Part shown: piece after piece, positions 9,768 through 18,865 of the stretch
Layout: the number at the start of each line of letters is the position of its first letter
Position numbering within the stretch: position 1 is the first letter of the stretch
Assembly (NCBI RefSeq): GCF_002803065.1
Contig: NZ_NNBL01000004.1
Coordinates: 315,831-379,830, forward strand
Length of the DNA: 64,000 nucleotides
From: Streptomyces sp. CB01635
Lineage (GTDB): Bacteria; Actinomycetota; Actinomycetes; Streptomycetales; Streptomycetaceae
Reading direction: 5' to 3'
Program-made: the position numbers and the translations under genes
The notes under the pieces: model-generated
The model's input: the letters and a program-made list of their open reading frames with translations, nothing else
What the model was told of the DNA's origin: nothing
Databases searched by the model: none

Positions 9768-10205
9768 GTGCGTCACATCTACGCCTGCCCCCTGCGCTGG
9801 TCGGACATGGATGCCTTCGGGCATGTCAACAACGCTGTCTTCGTGCGGTACTTGGAAGAAGCGCGGATCGACTTCATGTTCCAGCTGGCGCCCGGGGACG
9901 GGTCGCCGTCGTTCTCCGGCGGGTCCGTCGTGGCCCGCCATGAGATCGACTACGTACGCCCGCTGGTGCACCGACACACGCCGGTCACCATCGAGTCGTG
10001 GGTGACGAAGATCAGCGCCGCATCGCTCACGATCGCGTACGAGATCAAGGACGAGGACCAGCTCTACGTGCGGGCCTCGACCGTGGTCGTGCCGTTCAAC
10101 CTGGAGGCGCAGCGGCCCCGGCGGATCACCGCCGAGGAGAAGGCGTACCTCAAGGAGTACATGGACGACAGCGCCGACAGCGGCTCGGGGGCGCTGGCCG
10201 CATGA
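9768..10205 (+). CDS. acyl-CoA thioesterase, hotdog fold (4HBT)
   Basis: A 145-aa single hotdog-fold domain. The N-terminal 'RWSDMDAFGHVNNAVF' is the active-site signature of the 4-hydroxybenzoyl-CoA thioesterase family, in which the Asp in 'WSDMD' and the nearby His/Asn position the thioester. 'ARIDFM' continues the family pattern. The enzyme probably hydrolyses an acyl-CoA in the cytosol, of unknown chain type. It starts at GTG 2 nt after ettA and overlaps the following gene by ATGA, so all three may be co-translated. Confidence 0.9.
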   Translation: MRHIYACPLRWSDMDAFGHVNNAVFVRYLEEARIDFMFQLAPGDGSPSFSGGSVVARHEIDYVRPLVHRHTPVTIESWVTKISAASLTIAYEIKDEDQLYVRASTVVVPFNLEAQRPRRITAEEKAYLKEYMDDSADSGSGALAA

Positions 10206-10876
10206 CGGCACCCGTGCTGCACTTCGCCGACGCCGGGGAAGGGGCGGACCTCGCCGCCTTCCTCGGCCGGCTCGTGCACTACGACCGGGCCGCCGCCGTG
10301 CGGCTCCAGGCGGGCGGACAGGCGCTTGCCGTCTTCGGTCGGCCGCCGTCGTTCGAGGTGCTCGCGATCCGCACGGCGCGCCTCCTGAAGCCGTACGAGT
10401 ACGGGCTCGACAGCTCGCTGGACGTGACCGTGTCGGCCGGTGAGCTGCTCGAGTCGATCGACGAGCGGGCCGGGAGCGCGCGCGTGCCCGCCGCGGTGAC
10501 CGGTCCTCCGTGGGCCGGTGTCCTGCCCCCGCGCGGCGGCTGGGAGCTGGTTCCCGGCTTCCCGGACGTGGACGTCGTACGCGGGCTCGTACGGGCCGCG
10601 GTCGCAGAGTTCAAGGCGCGGGTCGACGAGCTGGCTCCCGATGCGCGCACGCGCGCCGAACTGGACCGGACCGGGCACGAGATCTGGTCGCGGACCATCG
10701 GCGACACCGGGGTTCCGGTGCGGGCCGCCCACGCGGCCCAGTCCCTCGGATTCCTCCGCGGGGACGCGCTCGACCTTCTCAGCAGCGGCTCGTGGCTGCG
10801 GCTGCGCACGGCCTACGGCTCCGTGGCGCTGCGGCGCAGCAACGGGATCTCCGGCCTCTCCGTGTCGCCCGTCTGA
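10202..10876 (+). CDS. conserved protein of unknown function, coupled to thioesterase
   Basis: A 224-aa soluble protein without recognised domain or membrane segment. The N-terminal half is mixed alpha/beta and contains a 'VFGRPPSFEVLAIRTARL' stretch. The middle has a conserved-looking 'GGWELVPGF', and the C-terminus contains 'LGFLRGDALDLLSSGSWLRLRTAYGSVALRR', cited here only in part because it resembles a folded core. Its ATG overlaps the thioesterase stop (ATGA 10202-10205), so the two products are probably made in equal amounts and may interact. No function is assigned. Confidence 0.75.
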   Translation: MTAPVLHFADAGEGADLAAFLGRLVHYDRAAAVRLQAGGQALAVFGRPPSFEVLAIRTARLLKPYEYGLDSSLDVTVSAGELLESIDERAGSARVPAAVTGPPWAGVLPPRGGWELVPGFPDVDVVRGLVRAAVAEFKARVDELAPDARTRAELDRTGHEIWSRTIGDTGVPVRAAHAAQSLGFLRGDALDLLSSGSWLRLRTAYGSVALRRSNGISGLSVSPV

Positions 10877-10915
10877 CGGCCGCGCTAGACACCTGCCTCC
10901 CGGTTCGGATCAGGA

Positions 10916-11872
10916 TCAGCCCGGCTCGGTGTCGTCCGGCCACACCCCGATGTGGTCCTCCTCCAGCTCCAGGAGCACCCGGTCCCGCATCCCCAGCGCC
11001 CGCGTGTGGTCCGCGGGGAGCTGGAGCCTGCCCGCACGGTCGAGCATCGCGTACTCCCGCGAGATCAGGGACTCCTGGCCCGTCGCCGCGTCGACCTCCG
11101 TGCGGCGCAGGACCTCCGTCGAGGTGCGGCCGTCGCGGATGGCGACGGTGCGGCGGACCTCGGAGGCGACGGTCTGGTCGTGCGTGACGATCACGATGGT
11201 CGTGCCCAGCTCCTCGTTCGCCGTGCGGAACGCGGCGAAGATCTGCTCGCCCGTGTGGGAGTCCAGCTCGCCGGTCGGTTCGTCGGCGAGCAGGACCGAC
11301 GGCTCGTTCGCGAGCGCCACCGCGATGGCGACGCGCTGCTGCTGGCCGCCCGACAGCGCCTGCGGACGCCGGTCGCGACAGTCGCCGACGCCCAGCAGAT
11401 CGAGGAGTTCCACGGCCCGCCGGGACTTGTGCGAGCGCTTGGTGCCGCCCCTCAACTGCATCGGGAGCGCCACATTCTGGGCTGCCGTCAGATAGGGGAG
11501 CAGATTGCGGGCCGTCTGCTGCCAGACGAAGCCGACGATGTCCCTGCGGTAGCGCAGGCGCTCCTTCGCGCCCATCGTGAGCAGGTCGCAGCCCGCGACC
11601 TTCGCCGCTCCCGCCGTCGGCTCGTCGAGCCCCGCGAGGATGTTCATCAGCGTCGACTTGCCGCTGCCCGACGCGCCGACGAGAGCCATCAACTCGCCCT
11701 CGCGCACCAGGAGATCGAGCCCCTGGAGCGCCTGTACCTCGACGCCGTCGGTGGAGAAGATCCGCACCAGCCGGTCGCAGGTGATCAGGGCGTCATGGCC
11801 GTACGCGGGCTGGTCGCGGCGGTCCGCGGCGCGCCGTTCGAGATCGGCGAGGGTGGGGTCCGTGGTGGTCAT
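10916..11872 (-). CDS. ABC transporter ATP-binding protein, LolD/MacB type
   Basis: A 318-aa ATPase. Walker A GASGSGKST is at residues 66-74, the signature is 'LSGGQQQ', and Walker B is 'LLADEPTGELD', the subtype that pairs with FtsX-like permeases (LolD, MacB, FtsE-type). About 70 extra C-terminal residues follow the usual nucleotide-binding domain. Two FtsX-like permeases lie directly upstream on the same strand, so it should energise them. ATG 11872 is chosen over a longer in-frame start at 11959 because GGGAGAG precedes it. Confidence 0.9.
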   Translation of the reverse strand: MTTTDPTLADLERRAADRRDQPAYGHDALITCDRLVRIFSTDGVEVQALQGLDLLVREGELMALVGASGSGKSTLMNILAGLDEPTAGAAKVAGCDLLTMGAKERLRYRRDIVGFVWQQTARNLLPYLTAAQNVALPMQLRGGTKRSHKSRRAVELLDLLGVGDCRDRRPQALSGGQQQRVAIAVALANEPSVLLADEPTGELDSHTGEQIFAAFRTANEELGTTIVIVTHDQTVASEVRRTVAIRDGRTSTEVLRRTEVDAATGQESLISREYAMLDRAGRLQLPADHTRALGMRDRVLLELEEDHIGVWPDDTEPG

Positions 11873-11963
11873 GAGGTCTCTCCCGGTGTCCCTTCGGCCC
11901 TCGCCGTGGCTGATCCTGTTGCTGCCGTGAGGCCGTGGTCGTATGCCGGCCGCCCGCATCGGT

Positions 11964-14738
11964 TCATGACGTTTCCCCCGCTCTCAACTCCCGTACGAAT
12001 CCCCGCCGTCCGGTCCACCAGGCCTGACCGGCCGCCACGGCCGTGGCGAGCAGGACGACGCACAGCGCGGGCAGCAGGAGCGACAGGGCGTCGGTGCGCA
12101 GCTGTGCCACCGGGCCCCCGCCGCCCGCCGACGCCAGGGCCAGCCCCGTCAGGTCGAGGCCCGGCGCGAGGAGCCGGATCGCGGCCCACCCCGTGAGGGC
12201 GCCGCCCGCCGCGGCGAGCACGGCCTGGGGGAGCGCTTCGAGGATCAGGAGGCGGCGGGCCTGCCGGCGGGTGAGGCCCATGGTGCGCAGGCGCGCGAGG
12301 AGCGCGGTGCGTTCGGGGGCAGCGCGTGCCAGGGCGAGAAGCAGGGTCAGGGCCGCGTACCCCGCGCCGATGACGACGGCCGCCGAGTAGACGCGGGCGG
12401 CGCCGGTCTGGAGGGGCGAGTCGACGTACCGGGCGCGTTCGGTGGCGCGCAGCCGCACCGACACCTCGGAGCCCGCGGCCTTGCGCAGGGCGGGCCCGTC
12501 GATGTGGTCGCCGGTGACGAGGAGGGAGGTGGGGAGGTAGCGGGGTGCGATGCCCTGGTTGGCCTTCTGGTCGACACCGACCCGGCGGGCCAGGGCCGCC
12601 CGGTCGACCACCAGGAAGTCGTCGGACAGCGCGGGCGTGGTCGTACGGACCGCGGAGACGCGCAGCACGATGTCCTCGCCGTCCATCAACAGCGAGAACG
12701 GCCCGGTCCCGAAGACGTCCCGCATCGAGGGGGAGGCCAGTACGGGGAGCGGGGACGCGGCGGTGCCGGGCCGCGCGGCGTTCGTCGTCAGGGCTCCGGC
12801 GGGGAACGCCCCGAGGTCCGTACGGGCGGCCAGGCGCGCGTACGACGCGGTGTCCACGGCCGCGAGCGGAACCTGACGCCGGCCGTCCTTCGGCTCGGCG
12901 TCGTACCGCAGCGTGAGCGGCGACACGTCCCGCACCCCGGGGATCTTCCTGACCTGTCCGGTGAGGGCGGTGGGCAGCGCGGAGCCGGACTCGACGCGGG
13001 CGTCCGCCCCGGTCGCGAGGACCGCCGCCCGGTCCCGCTCGTGATCGATCCCCGAGAGGACCGAACCGCCGAACGCGGCCGTCGTCAGCGCCGTGAGCAG
13101 CGCGAGCAGCGGGAGAACCGCCGTACCGGCACCGGCCGTCGCGCGGCCCGTCCTCGCGAGCGACAGATAACCGACGACGCCGCGCAGCCGGCCTGCCGGG
13201 CGGGCCAGCCAGCGCAGCGGCAGCGGATACACGCGCACGAGGACGAACGCGGCGACGACCCCGACCAGGACCGGCGCGAGCGCGACCAGGCTGTCCCCGC
13301 CGTCGGCCGTCCCCCGGCGGCGCAGCGCCACGATGGACGCGACGGCCAGGACGAGCAGGGTGAGTTCGGCTACCGTGCGGCGGCGCGAGGGGCGGGCGTG
13401 GGCGAGGTCGTCGCGCGCGCCGCCCACCTGGACGCGGCGGTGCGCGGCGGCGGCTCGCAGGGGCAGCGCGAGGCACGTGAGCAAGACGGCCCCGGCGACC
13501 GCGAGCACGGCGGGCTGCCAGCGGCCGTGCCGGACCGCGACCAGCGCGAGCGCGAGTCCGGCGGCGCCCGCGGGCACCGCCACGACCGCCGTCTCGGCGA
13601 GCAGCCGCCCGGCGAGCCCGCGCACCGAACCGCCGCGCGAACGCAGGACGGTGAACTCGGCACGGCGCCGCTCGGCGGCCAGGCCACCCGCCATCAGGAG
13701 CACGATGCACGCGACCGTGCCGGTGCCGTACGCGGCGACGGAGACGACCGGGCCGATGCGGGACCGCAGTTCCTGGTAGCCGGTGATGAACTCGTCGAGT
13801 CCCGTGGCGACCTCGGTGTCGCCGCCCGTGGCCACGCGCACCGCGAGCAGACCCGGGCCGTTCTCCGTATAGGCGAGAGCCGACTTGAGGGCGGGCATGG
13901 TGCGCGCATCGAGGGAGCCCAGGTCGGGCGCCAGCTGCCAGAATCGCTCGGGGTCGCCGGCCGTGCCGAGCAGCGCGGGCGCCGCGTCGGGCGCGAGGAG
14001 GAGCCCGCCGACCCAGAAATCCGACGGAGGTCTCCCCTGGGTCTGGTGCAGCGACGGGGCGGCGAGGGCCGGAGCGGCCGCCCAGTACGACGCCTTGGGG
14101 TCCCGTACCTTGAGGACACCGGTGATGCGCACGGACACGTAGCCCTTCATCACGGCGGGCACATGGATCACCGAACCGGGCTTGATGTGCAGCGCCTTCG
14201 CGGTCGCGGCCGTCACCGCGCCCTCCACCTCGGTCGTCTCCCAGGTGACCTCGCCCGCCGCGCGCGGCAGCCGCCCCGCCGCGACCGTGCTGTGCCGGGC
14301 GAGGCCGCTCTGCGCGGAGAGGGTGAACTCGGCGGGCAGCCCGTCGGGCCGCGGCAGCCACCTGTCGGTGGCCGCCTTCAGCAGCGTGGTGGTGCGCAGC
14401 CCGTACGAGGACTGCGCCCTGTCCACGGCGAGCGGCGCGCGCAGGGAGTCGAGGACGTCCTCGTACGCGGTGTTCATGGACTCGGAGCGCATCATCTCGT
14501 CCCGAGCGACCGACTCCTGTTCGGAGCCGGCCTCCGCGGTGAGCGTGAGGACGGTGCGCGGGGGCGCCTCGGCCGAGACCGCGTGGCGCAGGCCCGCGTC
14601 CTCGTAGTCCTCGACGGCCCGCGGGAACACGGCGGCCAGGAAGGACGTGAGGGCGACCAGGAGCGCGAGCGCCCAGGAGGCGCCGGGCGCGGTGCGCAGA
14701 CGGGTGCGCACCCAGGGGGCGACGGTCGGTGGCGTCAT
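11964..14738 (-). CDS. FtsX-like ABC permease (MacB-type), second of two
   Basis: This 924-aa membrane protein has an N-terminal helix, a long extracytoplasmic domain, and clusters of hydrophobic segments in the middle and at the C-terminus, in the arrangement of duplicated FtsX-like permeases. Such proteins work as mechanotransmission systems that export or extract lipoproteins, peptides or antibiotics rather than forming a classic import channel. ATG 14738 lies 1 nt past the stop of the upstream permease with GGGAG spaced correctly; GTG 14747 is an alternative. The 91-nt gap to the ATPase gene has no clear terminator, so the three genes likely form one operon. Confidence 0.85.
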   Translation of the reverse strand: MTPPTVAPWVRTRLRTAPGASWALALLVALTSFLAAVFPRAVEDYEDAGLRHAVSAEAPPRTVLTLTAEAGSEQESVARDEMMRSESMNTAYEDVLDSLRAPLAVDRAQSSYGLRTTTLLKAATDRWLPRPDGLPAEFTLSAQSGLARHSTVAAGRLPRAAGEVTWETTEVEGAVTAATAKALHIKPGSVIHVPAVMKGYVSVRITGVLKVRDPKASYWAAAPALAAPSLHQTQGRPPSDFWVGGLLLAPDAAPALLGTAGDPERFWQLAPDLGSLDARTMPALKSALAYTENGPGLLAVRVATGGDTEVATGLDEFITGYQELRSRIGPVVSVAAYGTGTVACIVLLMAGGLAAERRRAEFTVLRSRGGSVRGLAGRLLAETAVVAVPAGAAGLALALVAVRHGRWQPAVLAVAGAVLLTCLALPLRAAAAHRRVQVGGARDDLAHARPSRRRTVAELTLLVLAVASIVALRRRGTADGGDSLVALAPVLVGVVAAFVLVRVYPLPLRWLARPAGRLRGVVGYLSLARTGRATAGAGTAVLPLLALLTALTTAAFGGSVLSGIDHERDRAAVLATGADARVESGSALPTALTGQVRKIPGVRDVSPLTLRYDAEPKDGRRQVPLAAVDTASYARLAARTDLGAFPAGALTTNAARPGTAASPLPVLASPSMRDVFGTGPFSLLMDGEDIVLRVSAVRTTTPALSDDFLVVDRAALARRVGVDQKANQGIAPRYLPTSLLVTGDHIDGPALRKAAGSEVSVRLRATERARYVDSPLQTGAARVYSAAVVIGAGYAALTLLLALARAAPERTALLARLRTMGLTRRQARRLLILEALPQAVLAAAGGALTGWAAIRLLAPGLDLTGLALASAGGGGPVAQLRTDALSLLLPALCVVLLATAVAAGQAWWTGRRGFVRELRAGETS

Positions 14739-14739
14739 G

Positions 14740-17700
14740 TCACTCACTCCCCTGGCGGCGCAGTGTGATGGCGGCGTCCGGCGGCCGGCGCAGGGCGAGG
14801 CCCGCGGTGATCAGGGCGGGCGTCACCGCGACGCCTGCGAGGAGCAACAGGACCTGTCCCCACGGCAGTTCGACCAGGACCCGGGGCATCGGCTGGATGG
14901 CCTGCCCGGTCAGTACGACGAGCGGCACGACGGCTCTCGTGAGAAACGTCCCGAGGGCCAGTCCCACCAGGAGGGCGAGCGCGACCAGGATGCCCTGCTC
15001 GGCGGCGACGAGGCGGGCGAGCCGGCGCCGGGGCGCGCCGAGCGCCCGCAGGATCGCGAACTCGTTGCCGCGCTCGCGCATCGAACCCGCGGTGTTGACG
15101 GCGAACCCGACCGCGGCGAGGAGAGCGGCGGCGACGGCGGCCGCGGCGAGCGCCGACTGCGGTCCCGCGCCGAGCGGGTCGTCGCGCAGCGACTCGGCGA
15201 TCTCGGACCGCACGACGACCTGCGCCGGCTCGGCGTCGGGGCGGGCGCGCAGCGCGGCGGCGGCCTCGGCACTGCGGCCGGGCTCGGTGCTCAGCCACCA
15301 CTCGCCGGGCAGGGCGGGCTCCTTGTGCCGGTCGGTGAGCGCTCGGTTCAGGGCGCGCAGATCGAGCAACAGGGCGCCCCCGTCGGCGGCCTTGGGGCCG
15401 GCGTCCGTCCCGGCCGTGGTGTCGGCCCCGGCCTCGGGTCCCGTGGTCGGCAGGGCGCGTACGCTCGCCGAGATCCGGACCTTGAGGGGCGAGCCGCTGA
15501 CGGGGACCGCGACGGTGGACCCGACCTTCGCGCCGGACGAGCGCAGGAAGCGGTCGGTGGCCACGGCCGTGACCTCCTTGACCGCGGGTCGCTTCGCGGT
15601 GAGCCGGACGCTCATGCTGGGCGGCGCCCCGAACGGGATGGTCAGCGGATTGAGCCGCCCGGTGTCGAACCCGACGGACACCTGGCCGTCCGACCGCCGT
15701 TCGAGCACCGGGGCGCCGGGCCGGGTGCCACCGTCTTCTTCCGAGCCTCCCTGCGCGGTCGCCCGCCACCGCGTGCCCAGCTTCAGCGACTGCTGCGCCC
15801 CTGCCGCGTTCACGGACCGCAGTCCCTCGAACGTCAGGCGGTGCTTCACCGTCGTGGTGACGGGCTGGTCGATGTCGAGGGCCAGGCCGGTCAGGGTCAG
15901 CGGGGTCGCGGGCCGTTCGAGGGAGATGGAGCCGCCCCCGCCGAGGCTCATGGCGAGCCGATGCGCGCGCCCGTCGGCGGGCAGGTCGTCCAGGAACAGC
16001 TGGTACGGGATTCCGTAGCGGTCCTCGACGGTCGCGGTGACGCTGCCCTTCACATCGGACGGCGAGGCGTCGTGCGGACGGGCGGGCGTGCTCAGGCGCA
16101 AGGTGAGGGAGGCGCCGGTCGCGTCGGCGGGCAGAAGGACGCCGGGGGAGCGGTCGTGGCCGCCGGTGCGCAGCGATGACAGCAGCCGCGAAGGGGACTT
16201 CTCCGACAGGTCGTCGCGCAGCATCAAGTGGTCCGTGGCGTGCGCCGTGTCGAGGGCCAGGAGCGTCGCTTCCCGGCCTCCGCTCAGGGGCATCGTGGCG
16301 CGCACGGCGGGCGCCGCGTCCCGTACGCCGGGAGCCGCCGCGTAGACCCCGGCCTGGCCGAGCCCGCCTCCCGGGGCGAGGACGCGGAGGGAGGCGCCCG
16401 CCCGGAAGTCCGCCTGGTCCTCCTGCGAGCGGTTCCAGGACGCTCCCTGCCCGATCGCCAACATGCCCATGGCGACCGCGAGTACGAGGAGCAGGACGGG
16501 GCCCGCGCCGCGCAGCGGGCGGCGGCTGAACTGCCAGCCCGCGAGCGCCGCCGGCAGTCCGCGCCCGCCGGCCGCGCGGCGCTCCGCGAGCCTCGCGGCG
16601 GGCGGCAGCAGCCGCAGCGTCAGGACCGTACCGGCGAGCAGGGCCAGGGCGGGGGCCGTGACGAGGAGCGGGTCGATGCCGAGGGTGCCCGAGGTGTTGC
16701 TGCTGAGCGCGCCCGAACCGGACGTCTGCCGGTCCAACTGCCAGTACGCCACGGCCGCGATGACCAGGAGGCCCACGTCGGCGCCCGCCCGCAGCGGCGC
16801 CGGCAGCGACCTGGCGCGGCCGCGCCCGGGACCTGCGGCGCTCAGCGAGGGCACCGTCACGGCGAGCGCGCAGCCCACCGCGACCGCCAGGGCGACGAGC
16901 CACACCCCGCGGCCGGCCTCGACGTCGAGCCGCAGCCCGATCCGCGACAGGGCACCCCAGGAGGACAGCAGCCGGATCAGCGGGCCCGCGAGGAGCGGCG
17001 CGCACACGGCCGCGGGCAGCGCGAGCAGCAGCGCCTCGATCGCCGCGAGCGAGGTCACCCGGGCCCGCGAACCGCCGCGCGCCCGCAGCATCCACGTCTC
17101 GCCTGCCCGGTCCGTGCTCAGCAGCCGGGCGACCAGGAGCAGCGTGTACGTGGCGAGCAGGACGAGCTGGAGCGCGACGATGAGGAGGGTGGAGCGGGAG
17201 ACGAGCAGGGCGCGCTCCGCCCGGTCGAGGGTCTCCGGCAGCGAGGTGTTCACCCCGGTCGTGCCGGCGAGCGCCTTCTCGCGCAGGAGCGCCTTGGTGC
17301 CTTCGCGGGCGCCGGTGCGCAGCGCGTCGATGTCCGCCGTCGTCACCGACGAGAAGTCGGCGGACGCCAGCCAGGCCGACTTCCCGGCGGAGACCCGGCC
17401 GGCCGCGAGGACGGAGGGGGCGGTGAGCAGGGGCCCGTACGTCGTGAAGGAGATCTTCTGGATGCCGCGGCCGCCGAGGTCGTCGAGCTTCCAGTAGGGG
17501 GCGGTCGGCCGGACGGGCCGGTACACGCCGGTGAACACGACCGACACCGTGGGGCCGCCGAGGCGGTCCTTCAGCGTGAGCTTGTCGCCGGGGTGCAGCT
17601 TCAGCTGCCGGGCGGCGGCCTCGGGGAGCGCAGCCTCGACGGGCGCCCTGGATCCGTGTGGCGCCGTGGATCCTTGCGCCGCCTTGGGGGCGCGGCCCTT

Positions 17701-18129
17701 CGTGATGCGGACCTCGCCGCGCTCCAGCGCCGCGAACTGGGTCAGGTCGGGGTTCCCGGAGCGGGCGGCCGGCGGCTGGAGCGAGCGCGGCAGCGCGTAC
17801 GGGCCCGACCTCATCAGCGTCTGCACGCTCACCGGCAGCCCGCCGAAGATGTCCCGCGCTCCCGAGCGGACCGCGGCGTCCGCCGCCTCGCGGCCCTCGG
17901 CGGGCACATCGGCCTTGACCGTCAGCGCCGTGGTCGCGGCGTCGCGAGTGCGCAGGCTGTTCCGCAGAGCGGCGTCACCGATCGCGCCCGAGAAAGCGCT
18001 GAGCATCGCGAGAACGGACGTCGTCAGCAGGACCGCGAGAAGCGCAGCGGTCAGGAGCAACCGGTGCGCGCGCACCCTGAGTAGGACAAATCCCGACACC
18101 CCTGCCCCCGTACCCGCTCTGCGCCGCAC
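14740..18129 (-). CDS. very large FtsX-like ABC permease, first of two
   Basis: An 1129-aa permease with an N-terminal transmembrane helix (residues about 25-50), a large extracytoplasmic region, and several later membrane clusters including 'RGNEFAILRALGAPRRRLARLV', of which 'RALGAPRR' is typical of FtsX/MacB cytoplasmic loops. It pairs with the next permease and the ATPase downstream. The length is well above single-module MacB (about 650 aa), consistent with internal duplication. The GTG at 18129 is used; an internal GTG 10 codons later also has a purine-rich leader. The substrate is unknown. Confidence 0.85.
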   Translation of the reverse strand: MRRRAGTGAGVSGFVLLRVRAHRLLLTAALLAVLLTTSVLAMLSAFSGAIGDAALRNSLRTRDAATTALTVKADVPAEGREAADAAVRSGARDIFGGLPVSVQTLMRSGPYALPRSLQPPAARSGNPDLTQFAALERGEVRITKGRAPKAAQGSTAPHGSRAPVEAALPEAAARQLKLHPGDKLTLKDRLGGPTVSVVFTGVYRPVRPTAPYWKLDDLGGRGIQKISFTTYGPLLTAPSVLAAGRVSAGKSAWLASADFSSVTTADIDALRTGAREGTKALLREKALAGTTGVNTSLPETLDRAERALLVSRSTLLIVALQLVLLATYTLLLVARLLSTDRAGETWMLRARGGSRARVTSLAAIEALLLALPAAVCAPLLAGPLIRLLSSWGALSRIGLRLDVEAGRGVWLVALAVAVGCALAVTVPSLSAAGPGRGRARSLPAPLRAGADVGLLVIAAVAYWQLDRQTSGSGALSSNTSGTLGIDPLLVTAPALALLAGTVLTLRLLPPAARLAERRAAGGRGLPAALAGWQFSRRPLRGAGPVLLLVLAVAMGMLAIGQGASWNRSQEDQADFRAGASLRVLAPGGGLGQAGVYAAAPGVRDAAPAVRATMPLSGGREATLLALDTAHATDHLMLRDDLSEKSPSRLLSSLRTGGHDRSPGVLLPADATGASLTLRLSTPARPHDASPSDVKGSVTATVEDRYGIPYQLFLDDLPADGRAHRLAMSLGGGGSISLERPATPLTLTGLALDIDQPVTTTVKHRLTFEGLRSVNAAGAQQSLKLGTRWRATAQGGSEEDGGTRPGAPVLERRSDGQVSVGFDTGRLNPLTIPFGAPPSMSVRLTAKRPAVKEVTAVATDRFLRSSGAKVGSTVAVPVSGSPLKVRISASVRALPTTGPEAGADTTAGTDAGPKAADGGALLLDLRALNRALTDRHKEPALPGEWWLSTEPGRSAEAAAALRARPDAEPAQVVVRSEIAESLRDDPLGAGPQSALAAAAVAAALLAAVGFAVNTAGSMRERGNEFAILRALGAPRRRLARLVAAEQGILVALALLVGLALGTFLTRAVVPLVVLTGQAIQPMPRVLVELPWGQVLLLLAGVAVTPALITAGLALRRPPDAAITLRRQGSE

Positions 18130-18240
18130 ATCCCCCGAAAGTCTGTCCGGATGCTTTCAGAGCGAACGGAGTTGGGGAAGGGGTTTGAACCGGATATCGG
18201 CGGCGCCACATCGGATAACGGCGCATCGGACAGCGGCGTA

Positions 18241-18645
18241 TCAGCCCGCCGTGTTCACCATCGAAGCCGCGGCATACGTCAGGTAGTTCCAGAGCGTGTG
18301 CTCGTGCTCCTCGGACAGGCCGAGCTCGTCGACCGCGGTCCGCATGTGCCGCAGCCACGCGTCGTGCGCCGCCCGGTCCACGGAGAACGGCGCGTGCCGC
18401 ATCCGCAGACGCGGGTGGCCCCGGTTGTCGCTGTAGGTGCGGGGACCGCCCCAGTACTGCATCAGGAACAGCGTGAGGCGCTCCTCGGCCGGACCCAGAT
18501 CCTCCTCCGGGTACATCGGCCGCAGCAGCGGGTCCTGGGCGACCCCCTCGTAGAAGCGGCGGACCAGGCGCCGGAAGGTCTCCTCGCCGCCGACCTGCTC
18601 GTAGAAGGTCTGCTCCTGAAGCGTGCCGCGCGGAATCTCGGTCAC
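18241..18645 (-). CDS. truncated haemoglobin, group II (HbO-type)
   Basis: A 134-aa 2/2 globin. 'FYEQVGG' opens helix A/B, 'FYEGVAQDPLLRPMYP' continues into the E region, and 'RGHPRLRMRHAPF' supplies the proximal haem-ligand His. Trp and Tyr residues in 'MQYWGGPRTYS' fit the distal pocket of the HbO group. Such proteins bind O2 or NO in the cytosol and protect respiration. GTG 18645 gives 'TEIPRGTLQEQTF', the usual family start; the frame stays open further upstream. The gene lies alone, divergent from the methyltransferase. Confidence 0.92.
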   Translation of the reverse strand: MTEIPRGTLQEQTFYEQVGGEETFRRLVRRFYEGVAQDPLLRPMYPEEDLGPAEERLTLFLMQYWGGPRTYSDNRGHPRLRMRHAPFSVDRAAHDAWLRHMRTAVDELGLSEEHEHTLWNYLTYAAASMVNTAG

Positions 18646-18865
18646 GTCGGTGGGCCTCACAACTCTCGCTCGGGTCACCCCGATGCCATTCCGGCCGGGG
18701 GTCCCGGGGTGGTCCCCCGGGAAGTGCAGCACGTGTCCATCGTCTCAGACGACCGGGACGAGGACTTGAGGCTTAGGCCCTGCCCGCCGGCCTTGCCCTT
18801 CCAGCACCGGAGTACACCCCGGACGGGGGCTCGCTCTTACGCCCCAGGCACAGCACAGTGGACGT

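Noticed and set aside
12504..14768. 754-codon plus-strand frame opposite the FtsX permease gene
   Set aside because: Arg/Gly/Glu-rich shadow frame without motif or ribosome site.
18185..18240. Short ATCGG-N-GGCG repeats between the permease and globin genes
   Set aside because: Only about three irregular 15-16-bp copies; too weak to call an element.
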